A stretch of 64,000 bases of DNA from Henricia sp. BOLD:AAB3569 (Eukaryota; Echinodermata; Asteroidea; Spinulosida; Echinasteridae). Positions 1-9,334 of this stretch are shown piece by piece. The DNA lies in contig JBBELK010000571.1 of assembly GCA_037783545.1 (NCBI GenBank), positions 310,001 to 374,000 of the forward strand, given 5' to 3'. The notes under the pieces are model-generated. The model was not told where the DNA came from, did no database searches, and worked only from the letters and a program-made list of their open reading frames with translations. Both the position numbers and the translations under genes were made by a program. Numbering within the stretch: the first letter of the stretch is position 1; each line of letters begins with the position of its first letter.

Positions 1-499
1 GGGTCACACTTCTAGAGACCGGTCAGGGAATGGCAATAGGGTTTTAACGTTGTGACGATATTCTTTGAATTGTCACTTTACCGTACCGCGTTTGTAAGCG
101 CCCAAACGCCAATAAATGGAAAAGGCACCTTAAATTCTACCATTCAATTAATAAAGTGAAGAAAATGTTGCCTGTTCGAGCTTCTGACAAACAAATACAA
201 AAAAAATTACCCTTAGTTTCCAGTTTGCACATGCCTTTACAAATTACAGGCGCAGGCTTGGTGCATCTCAGAAATATTAACGTTGCTAAACAAATACCTG
301 GTTTGAACGTCAACTTCTGCTGTGAGTTGATAAAAACCACCAACAAAAACCCAAACGAATAAAAGTACACACGGCCGAGTCAAAAAATCGCAAAGACCGT
401 CTGAAGCCGGATCGACTACTTTTAAAAACGGCCATAATACATCGTATTCGCGCCAAAATATCTGTGGGACTTGCAGACTACCGGCGATGCGCTGCGTGG
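1..499. other. unassigned non-coding sequence
   Basis: No recognisable gene or repeat. Short frames of about 70 codons are open on both strands over the same bases (137-370), as expected of AT-rich non-coding DNA, and neither reads like a known protein. Confidence 0.5.
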
Positions 500-640
500 T
501 TTGTATATTACGGGCAGGTTATCATATCTGATAGGGGCAGGTTATCATATCTGAATGATGTGACAATAGATCCACAAAGTGCCTACTCGTGCATAACACG
601 GTGACAATGTAACTGCCTCCTGTCATGGATACCCGTGCAC
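500..640 (-). mobile_element. diverged miniature element, relative of 27531-27639
   Basis: The reverse complement aligns by eye with 27531-27639, sharing CACTTTGTGGATCTA and CATTGTCACCGTG in the same order and a CATGACAGG end. One end holds a 20-bp direct duplication (GGGGCAGGTTATCATATCTG at 512-532 and again at 535-554). The inverted ends seen in the other copy are eroded here. Confidence 0.5.
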
Positions 641-1439
641 ATAAAGGGTCTAAAGTTTAAAAATCTGACAGATGTCCGAGCAGAATAAACATTTAAATAA
701 TTGAACGCAGCCAAGGTTTTGCATAAATGATTCGTCGTATCGAATTTTAGCTGCAGATTAATTTCCTGTCATTACATGTCAACATAATACTCGACGTTTC
801 TGAGAGCCGGAACAGGCGTGTAACATGAGATTGTTATATCCTGACTAACGGCCATTAGTAGCAAAGCCGGCTGACACTTTGCATCGCTTTAAAGAAGAAA
901 AGGTGACTTACATGTATTTTAATGATTCTGCTTTCGTTACTAATCCTTGAAACTCATTAGGAAATGAAGCCATCGAATATTGGGCATCTCGCAACACAGA
1001 TTTCGGACCCCCGTATAGGATGTAAGGTGTTGTATTTCAGTTACAAGTCTGGCGAGTATTTTTCCAGGGAGGAATTTCGCTGCTAATGGGATTTTAATGT
1101 CCATACTCTCTATATAGCGCCCTCTTGAAATTGTGTAAATATTTCGTAGGTTTGGCGAGTTGATCGTTCGTCTACTAGTCCATGAACCACAGAACGAGGG
1201 ACTAATTACACGAAAAAGTATTACTCGTATAAGAACGCATTGAATTTGTAAGGCTTCAGGCTATGCATGGTGGAAATTAATGTGCATATTATTTGCGGCA
1301 GCACCATGTGAAATCTCTTTTGAAACAAAAACCGGTAAATGTGAACTCGACGTTTCTCACTGTGTGTTCTGTTCGGTGTTTAGACACCGATATAATTTAT
1401 CTCCCCAAGTTCGCGTGGATTATACCGACTTGTCGTGAT
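641..1439. other. unassigned non-coding sequence
   Basis: I see no gene, clear repeat or inverted terminal structure. The sequence is AT-rich with scattered stops in all frames. Confidence 0.4.
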
Positions 1440-1469
1440 AATTTAAGTCGACTCACTAAGGGGGTCGGT

Positions 1470-1652
1470 ACGAGCGAAATTGCGCACGGTGGAATCTTGA
1501 CAACACTTGGTGACAGCAGCATCGCTGCGCACAATGGAATCTTTACGCCCCTTGGTGGCAGCAGACTCGTTAGGCACAATGGAATCTTCACAACGCCCGG
1601 TGGCAGGAAACTCATTCCGCACAATGCAACCTGTACAACGCTTGGTTGCAGC
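1470..1652 (+). repeat. 45-bp minisatellite, diverged left part of array 1
   Basis: Degenerate copies of the same 45-bp unit that forms the cleaner array at 2908-3250 (unit begins GCTTGGTGGCAGCAGACTCG). Because 45 is a multiple of 3 and the unit has few stops, long frames open on both strands; these are not genes. The array continues at 1930 after an inserted element. Confidence 0.75.
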
Positions 1653-1929
1653 CATCGAATATAATCACTGGATGAAGCAACGACGTCTAAAATTGAAGCC
1701 ACCGTCCGCTATTGTACCCCACAAAATACAATGACTTGCCTAGACTGGTCATACTGTCTTCACTAGTCTACATCATGGTCTACATGTGTTAAGTGGAACG
1801 CAAGCGATCGCATGGACAGGGGAGCAGTCTAGGCCAAGCATTGTTCGTGGGGTACAATGGCGGCCGGCGCCTGGCTTCAATTCTCGTATAGCCAACTGCT
1901 ATTGCATATTCCATCCAATATATATCGAT
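1653..1929. mobile_element. miniature inverted-repeat element with 9-bp target duplication
   Basis: A 277-bp element inside the 45-bp array. Its ends are inverted (CATCGAATATAATCACTGG on the left, CCAATATATATCGAT on the right). A second inverted pair inside runs from CCGTCCGCTATTGTACCCCA (about 1706) to its mirror near 1865. It is flanked by GGTTGCAGC at 1644-1652 and 1930-1938; removing it restores an intact 45-bp unit. A 9-bp duplication is typical of Mutator-like elements, but no transposase is present, so the superfamily is inferred. A related copy lies at 4666-5145. Confidence 0.7.
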
Positions 1930-2115
1930 GGTTGCAGCAGACTCGTTCTCCACAATGGGATCTTCACAACGCTTGGTGGCAGCAGACTCATTCCGCAGAC
2001 TCATTACAACGTTTGGTGGCAGCAGACTCGTTCTCCACAATGGGATCTTTACAACGCTTGGTGGCAGCAGACTAGTTACTCTCAATTTAATCTTTACAAT
2101 GCTTGGTCCCCTGTC
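1930..2115 (+). repeat. 45-bp minisatellite, right part of array 1
   Basis: Continues the unit interrupted at 1652. About four partly degenerate copies with GCTTGGTGGCAGCAGACT spacing. The distal flank (2100-2167) is the reverse complement of the proximal flank of array 2 (2838-2905). Confidence 0.7.
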
Positions 2116-2796
2116 CATGTGCACTACGCTGCTCTCGCTATACAAGGACAGGCACACGCCGAGCAATAACCACGGGTGATTGGCCGTTGTATTACCACGC
2201 GTGATTGGTCGTTGTATTAAATATATGCATGATCTATTTTTAGAGTTTGCTCAACAACGAGTGAATTTCGCAATCGTTAATTTTGTCGCTGGGTTTTGCA
2301 TATCCTATTCAATCTTTGCCATCCCTTATATTTATTTAGTAATTTTGGCAGTGGTGTACTCGTCAACGCACAGGTTTGTACTGATACATTACTTTTTACT
2401 TGAAATCGCGCTGTTTGCCGTATTTTTAAGCCGCCAAACATCAATATCACAGTGCGGCCGTACGTTGTTCAAAAAAAGTTTTTCATCGCATAAAAAAAAC
2501 TCGACAAAACATGACAGAAACCCCATCGAATGATATGAATGACATGGTTGGATATAGAGCTATTTGTTCAACCTTGATTCCCACCGAACCCAGGATGTTT
2601 ATTTGGTTCTGACAGCAATTTTACAGGCATATCTTCTGCTGTCGATGCAAAAATACCGCTGCTGCCGCCGCTGTAATTTTCCCAGACATTGATTGCGTAG
2701 CGCGCGCGATGCCAAATCGAACGAAGGCGCGCAACACGCTGTATTCTGGGCGCCTGCTTGGCGCTTGCGCAAACCGTGACACAGTCCTTTGGATTT
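2116..2796. other. unassigned; tandem ATTGG duplication at 2171-2220
   Basis: Two ~23-bp tandem copies of a segment containing GTGATTGG (inverted CCAAT) are followed by an AT-rich AAATATATGC stretch, which could resemble a promoter. The 117-codon frame downstream (2180-2533, +) is hydrophobic but unlike any protein I recognise. From 2600 to 2796 the sequence is GC-richer and open in several frames on both strands at once, so no frame is preferred. Confidence 0.35.
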
Positions 2797-2830
2797 GCAT
2801 AAACATCCAGGAATTCCTGGATATTTATGC
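2797..2830. repeat. 34-bp near-perfect palindrome
   Basis: The arms GCATAAACATCCAGGAA and TTCCTGGATATTTATGC are complementary with one mismatch and no loop, centred on GAATTC. Function unknown; it can form a cruciform. Confidence 0.75.
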
Positions 2831-2907
2831 CAAACATGGCGGCGTGTACCTGTCCTCATATACGACGGAGGGGAAGTAAATATGTGGACAAGGGAACCAG
2901 TCTAAAT

Positions 2908-3250
2908 GCTTGGTTGCAGCAGACTCGTTACTCGCAATGGAATCTTTACAACGCTTGGTGGCAGCAGACTCGTTACTCGCAATGGAATCTTTACAACGCT
3001 TGGTGGCAGCAGACTCGTTACTCGCAATGGAATCTTTACAACGCTTGGTGGCAGCAGACTCGTTACTCGCAATGGAATCTTTACAACGCTTGGTGGCAGC
3101 AGACTCGTTACTCGCAATGGAATCTTTACAACGCTTGGTGGCAGCAGACCCGTTACTCACAATGGAATCTTTACAACACTTGGTGGCAGCAAACTCATTC
3201 CGCGCAATGGAATCTTTACAACGCTTGGTGGCAGCAGGCTTATTGCTCAC
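2908..3250 (+). repeat. 45-bp minisatellite, array 2 (about 7.5 copies)
   Basis: The unit starts recur at 2908, 2953, 2998, 3043, 3088, 3133, 3178 and 3223, exactly 45 bp apart, with the middle copies identical. All frames read through the array, giving repetitive peptides on both strands, so these frames are satellite artefacts. The right flank (CGCTCGTACCCA) is the reverse complement of a motif at the left edge of array 1 (near 1466). Confidence 0.9.
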
Positions 3251-3621
3251 ATCCGCTCGTACCCAGTGCTCATGAAGGGCTAAATGCGTTTCACAAATTG
3301 TTGTGAAGGAATTACATCACACGAGGTCACAGCTACATACGCGCAGAGCATTGTGGGTTGCTTTCTGTCCGGTACAGGTGCATGCACACTATGGTATAAA
3401 CGATGGTATATCTAGCGCAAAATGGTAATGTGTGTGATATGTGCAAAACCTGCCTAGCCTGCTGAACAAAACTCGTGCTATATGTCTGTTTACAAGAGGA
3501 AATGAAGACCTCTCGGTCACGTGTCGTATACAATTTGGCCAATGAGAGCTCAAAGCGATTTGCTCTTCCCAGCAGCGGGTAAGGGCAGTGGGTACGAGGG
3601 AAGATGATGCAGTCATAAACT
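3251..3621. other. unassigned non-coding sequence
   Basis: Nothing recognisable except a weak relative of the TACGAG flank motif near 3590. Confidence 0.35.
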
Positions 3622-3662
3622 CGTGGGGAAACCTATGAAATCAAGCAGGGATTGAGAACCAT
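3622..3662 (-). mobile_element. SINE-1 body fragment
   Basis: Matches the middle of the SINE-1 copy at 4534-4665 (AATCAAGCAGGGA-TTGAG core). No tRNA-like head or tail remains. Confidence 0.45.
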
Positions 3663-4301
3663 GAGTTGCTTAATTTAAGGAATAACGGAACGAACATTAG
3701 ATGGTTTGGCGCCGGGTTAAAAGTGTTAAAATGGGCCTGTTGCATTGAGCGTATTTACAAGATGGAAATGTGGACTATACAAATTATAGTTAAATTTTCG
3801 CAATCTATCAGCATACAGACGAATAGAACATGTCACAAAAATCAGCGTGTTTTGAAATAATTGTTCTGAAGGCGGAACAATCTGCTTTAAAATGAAACCG
3901 TTTTCGTCCGAAATAAATGCCAATGTTTTCGTATACTTATTTTCGAGGCAAATATTTATTCTAGATAGAAGGTCGACGAATTTAGAAGTAGTTTCGTTAT
4001 TTTCAAAAACTGTGTCAACAATTCCCTATATTTGCTTGTTTTAGCACGTGCACGGAATACCGTGTGTAAACTGAATGATCGTTTTATATATAAACTGAAT
4101 AATTACTACGAATCTAATAAATTATTTCGTATCATTTGTAAAGAAGGCGTGGAGGCGACTTTTTACTCCAAAACTGTGGCTACATCCCCTCATTGAATCA
4201 AGCACGTGATCTGTAAGTATAACATTTAATAACTAACCGGCCCGTTATGTAATTTGTAAATGAAACTTTTTTGCGAATTTCGGGTTTTATATCTAACGAT
4301 G
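3663..4301. other. unassigned AT-rich sequence
   Basis: No gene, repeat unit or inverted structure seen. Confidence 0.4.
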
Positions 4302-4438
4302 AAAGGCAGAGGCTCGTCAATGCGCGCGTGAGGCCAAATTCGTGCCACAAAATACGCAGCTCCGTGCCTTTGCAATGGAGCTGCGTATTTCGTGGCACGA
4401 ATTTGGTCTCATGCGCGCATTGACGAGTCTCTGCCTTT
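4302..4438. mobile_element. hairpin miniature element (TTAAAGGCACAGGCTCGTC family), diverged copy
   Basis: A nearly complete fold-back of about 137 bp. The arms of ~62 bp run from AAAGGCAGAGGCTCGTCAAT to its mirror ending CTGCCTTT, with a short loop near 4364-4376. Same family as 12193-12333 and 59347-59486; the TTAA ends are lost here. Confidence 0.8.
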
Positions 4439-4462
4439 AATGCTGGTAAATTAGTGTGCAGA

Positions 4463-4533
4463 CAGTGACTTAAAAACAGATTACATGATTCGATCTGGAA
4501 AACGTTTAAAAACAAGAGCAACAGTATTACATC
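4463..4533 (+). repeat. family A fragment (left end only)
   Basis: Carries the left-end motif of family A (ACAGATTACATGATT, then GGAAAACGTTTAAAAACA, then GCATTACAT-like sequence). The rest is missing; it abuts a SINE-1 copy. Confidence 0.5.
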
Positions 4534-4665
4534 ACCAACGTGTGTGGAAACCCACGGAATCAAGCAGGGACTGAGATAACCCAATCCACATACTGACCAG
4601 GACGGGATTCGAACCAGGGCCGCATTGGTGGAAGGCGAGGAGAGAACAGCTACGCCAACCGTCGA
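4534..4665 (-). mobile_element. SINE-1 copy, tail truncated
   Basis: On the minus strand it has a tRNA-like head with a box A-like GGCGTAGCTG and box B GGTTCGAATCC, then the shared body (GTATGTGGATTGGGTT, CCCTGCTTGATTCC). The 3' tail seen in full copies (44334-44624) is absent. Confidence 0.75.
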
Positions 4666-5145
4666 TTTCCCGTCCGCCATTGTACTCCCCAAATACAATG
4701 TCTTGCCTATAGACTGGTCATACTGTCTTCACCAGTCTACATGTGTTAAGTAGAATGCAAGCGATCGCATAGACCGGGGAGCAGTCTAGGCAAAGCATTG
4801 TTTGGGGAGTACAATGACGGCCGGCGCATGGCGTCAATTCTCGGAAATGTATAAAACCCGGAGGTCGAAGGTGGTTGGAGGTACCCAAATGAGGTACCCG
4901 GAGGTATATTGTTTTTGCTAACGAGTAGTTGGTGTGTTGACGGTGGCTCCGGAGCTACGTGGTATTAGAATAACAAGCCGGAGGTAGGTTGTAGCATATA
5001 CATGTACTACACGATCACAATAAATTCTACCTCCGAGTTACCTCCGACCTCCGGCTACCTCCGGGTTTCAACCACACCCTCAATTCTCGTATAGCCAACT
5101 GATATTGCATACTTTATCCAGTGATTATATATCGATGGTCCCAGC
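4666..5145. mobile_element. second copy of the 1653-1929 element, interrupted
   Basis: The inverted core (CCGTCCGCCATTGTACTCC to its mirror before GGCCGG) spans about 4670-4825, and the right end (CAGTGATTATATATCGATGG) lies at about 5120-5143. The copy is split by the element at 4844-5079. The left terminal ~50 bp of the first copy is replaced here by the head of a SINE-1. Confidence 0.7.
4844..5079. mobile_element. nested 236-bp element with 10-bp target duplication
   Basis: Flanked by TCAATTCTCG at 4834-4843 and 5080-5089; the uninterrupted sequence is seen at about 1875-1890. Both ends contain the inverted motif AAACCCGGAGGT and are rich in GGAGGT/ACCTCC, so most of the element folds on itself. 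No coding capacity. The 9-10-bp duplication suggests a Mutator-like mechanism (inference). Confidence 0.75.
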
Positions 5146-5450
5146 ACCATGTAAGGCGGTGGGTACGAGCGAAACAACGTCCATAAACTTTGTAAACAGC
5201 GCCCTCATATTGTGTGGGCATTTACATTTTTCTCAGACGCGCGTTGACACTGGGTGCGTTCGATTAGTCTCAAGCAATAAAACTACTCAATAGTTTGTAC
5301 GTCAATAAGCTGATCAAGTAATGCTCAGATAAAGTATTATTTTAACAAAATTTCAACAAGCCACCGTAAGACGAACCCAAATTCGGCTCATAGGCTATGC
5401 CGTGCCAGTAAAAATGTACACATAATAATTATGTATGTACAAAGGAAATT
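5146..5450. other. unassigned non-coding sequence
   Basis: No gene or repeat identified. The start has GTGGGTACGAGCGAAA, related to the flank of the 45-bp arrays. Confidence 0.35.
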
Positions 5451-5895
5451 GTTTAGACATGGGACTACTGAGACCGAAAAGGTCTAACATTCCGCGGTCG
5501 CTGCGGGGGACTTTTTCTGGCCTAAAAACTGAGCGTTCAGACATGACCGAGTTAGACCGAAAACGGTCTATCTAAGGTCACGCAGCTGCATCCTGACTTC
5601 CGCTATAAACGCCAAAAATACATGCCGCACGCTTTGCGCGTTCGCACGCTTGAATAAGGTGGGTCACGGCAGCGACTTAGATAGACCGGATGTTCAACCG
5701 AAAACGGTCTACGTAGACCGCCTCTCCTCGGCGGTCTACGTAGACCGCCTCTCCTCGGCGGTCTACGTAGACCGCGGAGTTCGTTTTTGGTACTAAAAGC
5801 GGTCTATATGTAACGTAGACCGTTCAGACACAACTGAGATAGCCCGTTTCCGGTTGAACCGAAGTAGTCCGCGTTTAGTACTATGTCTGAACATG
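5451..5895. mobile_element. 445-bp element rich in AGACCG/CGGTCT palindromes
   Basis: Imperfect inverted ends (GTTTAGACATGGGACTAC on the left, GTAGTCC...ATGTCTGAAC on the right). Inside, CGGTCT and AGACCG recur, and GCGGTCTACGTAGACCGC is an 18-bp perfect palindrome repeated with a 27-bp period around 5705, 5732 and 5759, separated by CTCTCCTCG. No coding potential. Confidence 0.65.
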
Positions 5896-5904
5896 GCCTA
5901 TTAG

Positions 5905-6115
5905 TCAGGTCACAAAATTTTCATACTTCACGGCCTGTTGGAGTTGAGAAAACAAGCGTTCAATCCTGACGTCATCAATGCAACTGGTTGACGTCATCCT
6001 ACCTTTTAAAATGTTAAATATGGCGCAAAATATAACCGAATTGGTTTGAAAGTTTATCTCTAAAATTAATTGTATTGCCGACGTTGAAAACATAACAGGT
6101 GCCCCAAATTCCCAT
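5905..6115 (+). repeat. dispersed repeat H, copy 1
   Basis: Aligns along about 200 bp with 15131-15340: shared AGGTCACAA, ACAAGCGTTCAATCCTGA, TGACGTCATC-like and ATGGCGCA motifs in the same order and orientation. Confidence 0.65.
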
Positions 6116-6169
6116 GAGAGTTTAATGCATGGTGGGATTTTTACTAAAATATGATCAATTCTAAACAAA

Positions 6170-6262
6170 TGTTTCCTCTTCATTCAGATTACATAATTAC
6201 AAAACGCTTAAGAACAGGAACAACAGCATTACTTAACTAAAGAATAATGTATATATGCTGTC
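6170..6262 (+). repeat. family A left-end fragment
   Basis: Contains CAGATTACATAATTAC, AGAACAGGAACAACAGCATT and ACTAAAGAATAATGT, the conserved start of family A. It stops where the 224-bp tandem array begins. Confidence 0.55.
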
Positions 6263-6302
6263 ACGTTTTATAAATAATATATTATTAATTTTTCAACAAA
6301 AC

Positions 6303-6968
6303 TACAGGGTGGCACACGAAGAATGGATATTGTTTTTGTGCGATTTGCTTAACCCTAATTCCTCGGCTAACTTCACCGCCACTCACCCAACGTGTGCTAT
6401 GCACGTCCTTGCCGGGATATTGCGCTGTTTCAATTTCATTGTGTTCCCGCCAAAAAACAACGCGGAGGAAATTGTTCTAATTTGGATGTATGATAGCTTG
6501 ATGTTTGAAGATTATTCAAACAAAATTACAGGGTGGCACACAAAGAATGGATATTGTTTTTGTGCGATTTACTTAACCCTAATTCTTCGGCTAACTTCAC
6601 CGCCACTCACTCCACGTGTGCTATGCACCTCCTTGCCGGGATATTGCGCTGTTTCAATTTCATTGTGTTCCCGCCAAAAAACAACGCGGAGGAAATTGTT
6701 CTAATTTGGATGTATGATAGCTTGATGTTTGAAGATTATTCAAACAAAATTACAGGGTGGCACACAAAGAATGGATATTGTTTTTGTGCGATTTACTTAA
6801 CCCTAATTCTTCGGCTAACTTCACCGCCACTCACTCCACGTGTGCTATGCACGTCCTTGCCGGAATATTGCGCTGTTTCAATTTCATTGTGTTCCCGCCA
6901 AAAAACAACGCGGAGGAAATTTTTCTAATTTGGATGTATGATAGCTTAAAGTTTGAAAATTACAGGGT
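6303..6968 (+). repeat. 224-bp tandem repeat, three near-identical copies
   Basis: GGGTGGCACACNAAGAATGG recurs at 6308, 6532 and 6756, exactly 224 bp apart; the copies differ at only a few bases and the third ends near 6968. Each gives a frame of about 70 codons, but 224 is not divisible by 3, so the copies do not form one protein. Likely satellite or local duplication. Confidence 0.9.
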
Positions 6969-7097
6969 TGAATTGTGATTTACGTGCCATTTATTTCACT
7001 TTTACGACATTATTTTAAAGAATGTTGCAATTTTAAGCATCAAAATTCCAAAAAGTCCAAATGTGAAAAATTGCAAATAAATGTGAAGGTGTTTAAA

Positions 7098-7355
7098 CTG
7101 CCTTGTAGAAATTCCACCACATAGATGCAGTAATACTTCAGAAGACTTTAGAAAAACCATAAAAATCCATCCATAGTTTTTGTGTTGAATGAATGGTAAA
7201 AAATTGTCTGTTTTAAAATAAAAAAACCTTTAATTGGCAATTTCTTCGACAAAGGTACCATTCTACACGGATGAAGTCATGTGGTGTTTGTTACCATCAA
7301 CATTTTTAGTCATTTTTTCTTCTTAAAAAGTAGAATTTCGAGTAACTGCAAATCA
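7098..7355 (+). repeat. family A copy
   Basis: Has the conserved family A blocks in order: CTGCCTTGTAGAAATT, ATAGATGCAGTAATACTTC, TTGGCAATTTCT-CGAC, GTGGTGTTTGTTACCAT and ACTGCAAAT. The left end is replaced by unrelated AT-rich sequence. Confidence 0.7.
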
Positions 7356-7499
7356 CTTTAATGACAGTTGCTTGGATTAGTCTACACTTGTCAGTTTTCG
7401 AACGAAAGAAGTGGTTAATTGTGGAAATTACTCTTGGCGACTTTTTATGTGAATTGGGAAGTAGTAAGGAAATGCCTGGCTCTGTGGGGGTGGGGGAGT

Positions 7500-7531
<32 letters not shown>

Positions 7532-8037
7532 TCCAGGATTTTAAAAAGGGAGGGGGGCGTGAAATTTTTAAGCGTGAAATGCTGATGACAATGAAATAGT
7601 GAGCGCGTAGCGCGAAGCCCTAACGGCTTCTAGATGGATTCTAGATGTTCTGTGGTGCGATCTGGGGCAATATTTAACCACTTTAAGCAGGAAAAGTGTG
7701 CAAAGAAAATGGTTTGTTTTGTTTTTTTGTTTTTTTGAAAAAGGGGGGGGGGGGGGGCGTGCAATTTGGACGCACACAGGCGACGGATATTACTCACAGC
7801 GGGCGAACTTGACCTAGTTTTGCTCAATTGGGTTATGGGTTTATTGATATGATAGCATTTACAGTGGGAAATCCGATATGTTTGGAGTTTTGGGAACACA
7901 ATTTCCGTCCTTGAAAGTGAAACACATGGCTATAGTCTCTGTTCAGTCGCGATATCTATTTACTTGACACTAGTGACAGACAAGGTATACTCTCTCGTAC
8001 GAAGCCAACTGTGTCCCATGCCAATAGTTTATACTAA
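7356..8037. other. unassigned, with two poly-G tracts
   Basis: A run of about 30 G residues lies near 7501-7530 and is followed by GGATCCAGGATTTT, resembling the end of the CAGTGGCGGATCC element family. A second G run is near 7744-7757. Otherwise nothing recognised. Confidence 0.5.
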
Positions 8038-8110
8038 CTTGTGACGTCAGTTGCCATGGTAATTGGGTCTAAACATTCGCTGGTAATCTGAAACGTCCAT
8101 TGCTAAAGCC
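8038..8110 (+). repeat. dispersed repeat C, copy 1
   Basis: GACGTCAGTTGCCATGG, TCTAAACATTCGCTGGTAAT and CATTGCTAAAGC match copies at 11590, 54108 and 55217 in the same orientation. Confidence 0.65.
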
Positions 8111-8119
8111 CCATTTGTT

Positions 8120-8572
8120 TTATGGGTGTTCAGATTTTGATACCATATAATGTCTCATAATGTTTCTCATTACCATTCTGAAATTTCTCGCCCTCAATCC
8201 GTATATTTCCAGGGACATCGTCCAAAATCCACCGAAGTTTTGTATACACTAATTTATCCGGTACACTAATTTTTCGGTTACATAACCTTTTTTCTTCCAC
8301 GTCCAAATTGGAAATTGCAAATTTCCTGTTTTCTTGCCATGGATAATATTTTGGGTAGCAGTGGCGGATCCATCCTCATTAAAATACAGGAATAACCTGG
8401 TTAAATCCATGGTATTCCTATAATGTAATGCGGCTGAATCCAACCACCTGATATCCATTGTAGTCCTGTATTTTAATGAGGCTGGATCCGCCACTGGGTA
8501 GGTATTTTATAATCCTCAGGTTAGAACGAAATCCATCTTTTGGCAAATTATGGTCACGCTCCTTTAACTTGA
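8120..8572 (+). mobile_element. family B copy, most complete, with nested element
   Basis: Conserved blocks: GGTGTTNAGATTTTGATACC, CATTACCATTCTGAAATTTC, TTTATCCGGT, TTGGAAATTGCAAATTTCCT, GAACGAAATCCAT, ending GGTCACGCTCCTTTAA. The right end is the inverse of the family's left end (TTAAAGGAGCGTGNCC), so B looks like a TTAA-flanked inverted-terminal element without coding capacity. It is interrupted at 8359-8496. Confidence 0.7.
8359..8496. mobile_element. 138-bp element, TIR CAGTGGCGGATCC, 5-bp target duplication
   Basis: Inverted ends CAGTGGCGGATCC...GGATCCGCCACTG; subterminal CTCATTAAAATACAGGA is also inverted. Flanked by GGTAG at 8354-8358 and 8497-8501, and removal restores an uninterrupted family B sequence. 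A CAGTGGCGGATCC terminus recurs in several animal DNA transposons; superfamily not assigned. Confidence 0.85.
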
Positions 8573-9334
8573 CCGGCCAAGCAGTTGCGAACTCGAGCTC
8601 AGAAACAGTGGTTCTTATCAAGGGCAGAGCAGGCAATGCGCAAAAGAATACGTCTTCGCAGTAGGCCTATCAAAGAATTCAGAAAAAAAGGTCTTTGCCA
8701 TTCCTTACTTGTAAATCTATCCCCAGCAATATGAATGGATCATAGATAGCTATTGTAAATGACCTGCGGGGGCAACACCTCCCGTCTGCGGTATTTCGAA
8801 TATGATTTGTTGAGTGAACACTGGATTGTGAAATGTACAACGCTGCGATTCATGTGCACTGTCCTGTGGCAAGTTCGCAATGAACGCGCAGTAGTCGTGC
8901 ACGCAGCTAGCTAGACATACAGACACGTATACGGTCATTGCTGTACACTACATGTGTATTGCATGTCGATACACACGTGCATGTAAAACTGTGTCATTAC
9001 CTGTGATACGCAAATTGATTGCAACACACGTGATAGTGAAGGCACTTGACAGGTGATATTGACCATCAGAAATAAACACCGAATAGTTCGTATATCGTTT
9101 ATTGATTTAGTTTAGCATTCCGGATTGCGTGTGGCACGCGTTCGAGGGGGATTGTATAAGTTTTTGCAGTCCGTGGATACAGCAGCATGAGTAGTACGGT
9201 GTTATGTGTGTAGCTTGGAGTACCAGAAAATGACAACACATTCTGTGGCTTGGTTCGCTTAATCGTCGATTCTCTCCGGAGTCCTGTGCAGATTTTTGGA
9301 TTTCGAGTTTGGAATTATCACGCAACTAAGCTGA
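8573..9334. other. unassigned sequence upstream of the exon candidate
   Basis: No repeat identified. If the frame at 9335-9616 is a real first exon, its promoter and 5' untranslated region would lie here. I see no convincing TATA box or initiator. Confidence 0.35.

Noticed and set aside
2568-2859. Minus-strand frames over a GC-richer segment
   Set aside because: Three minus frames are open at once and no frame is favoured by composition.
2827-3306. Frames of up to 159 codons on both strands
   Set aside because: All frames are open because the 45-bp unit is a multiple of three without stops; the peptides are pure repeats.
6255-6978. Possible tandemly repeated protein
   Set aside because: Unit length 224 is not divisible by three, so the frame changes between copies.
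7361-7585. 74-codon glycine-rich frame
   Set aside because: Produced by the poly-G run.
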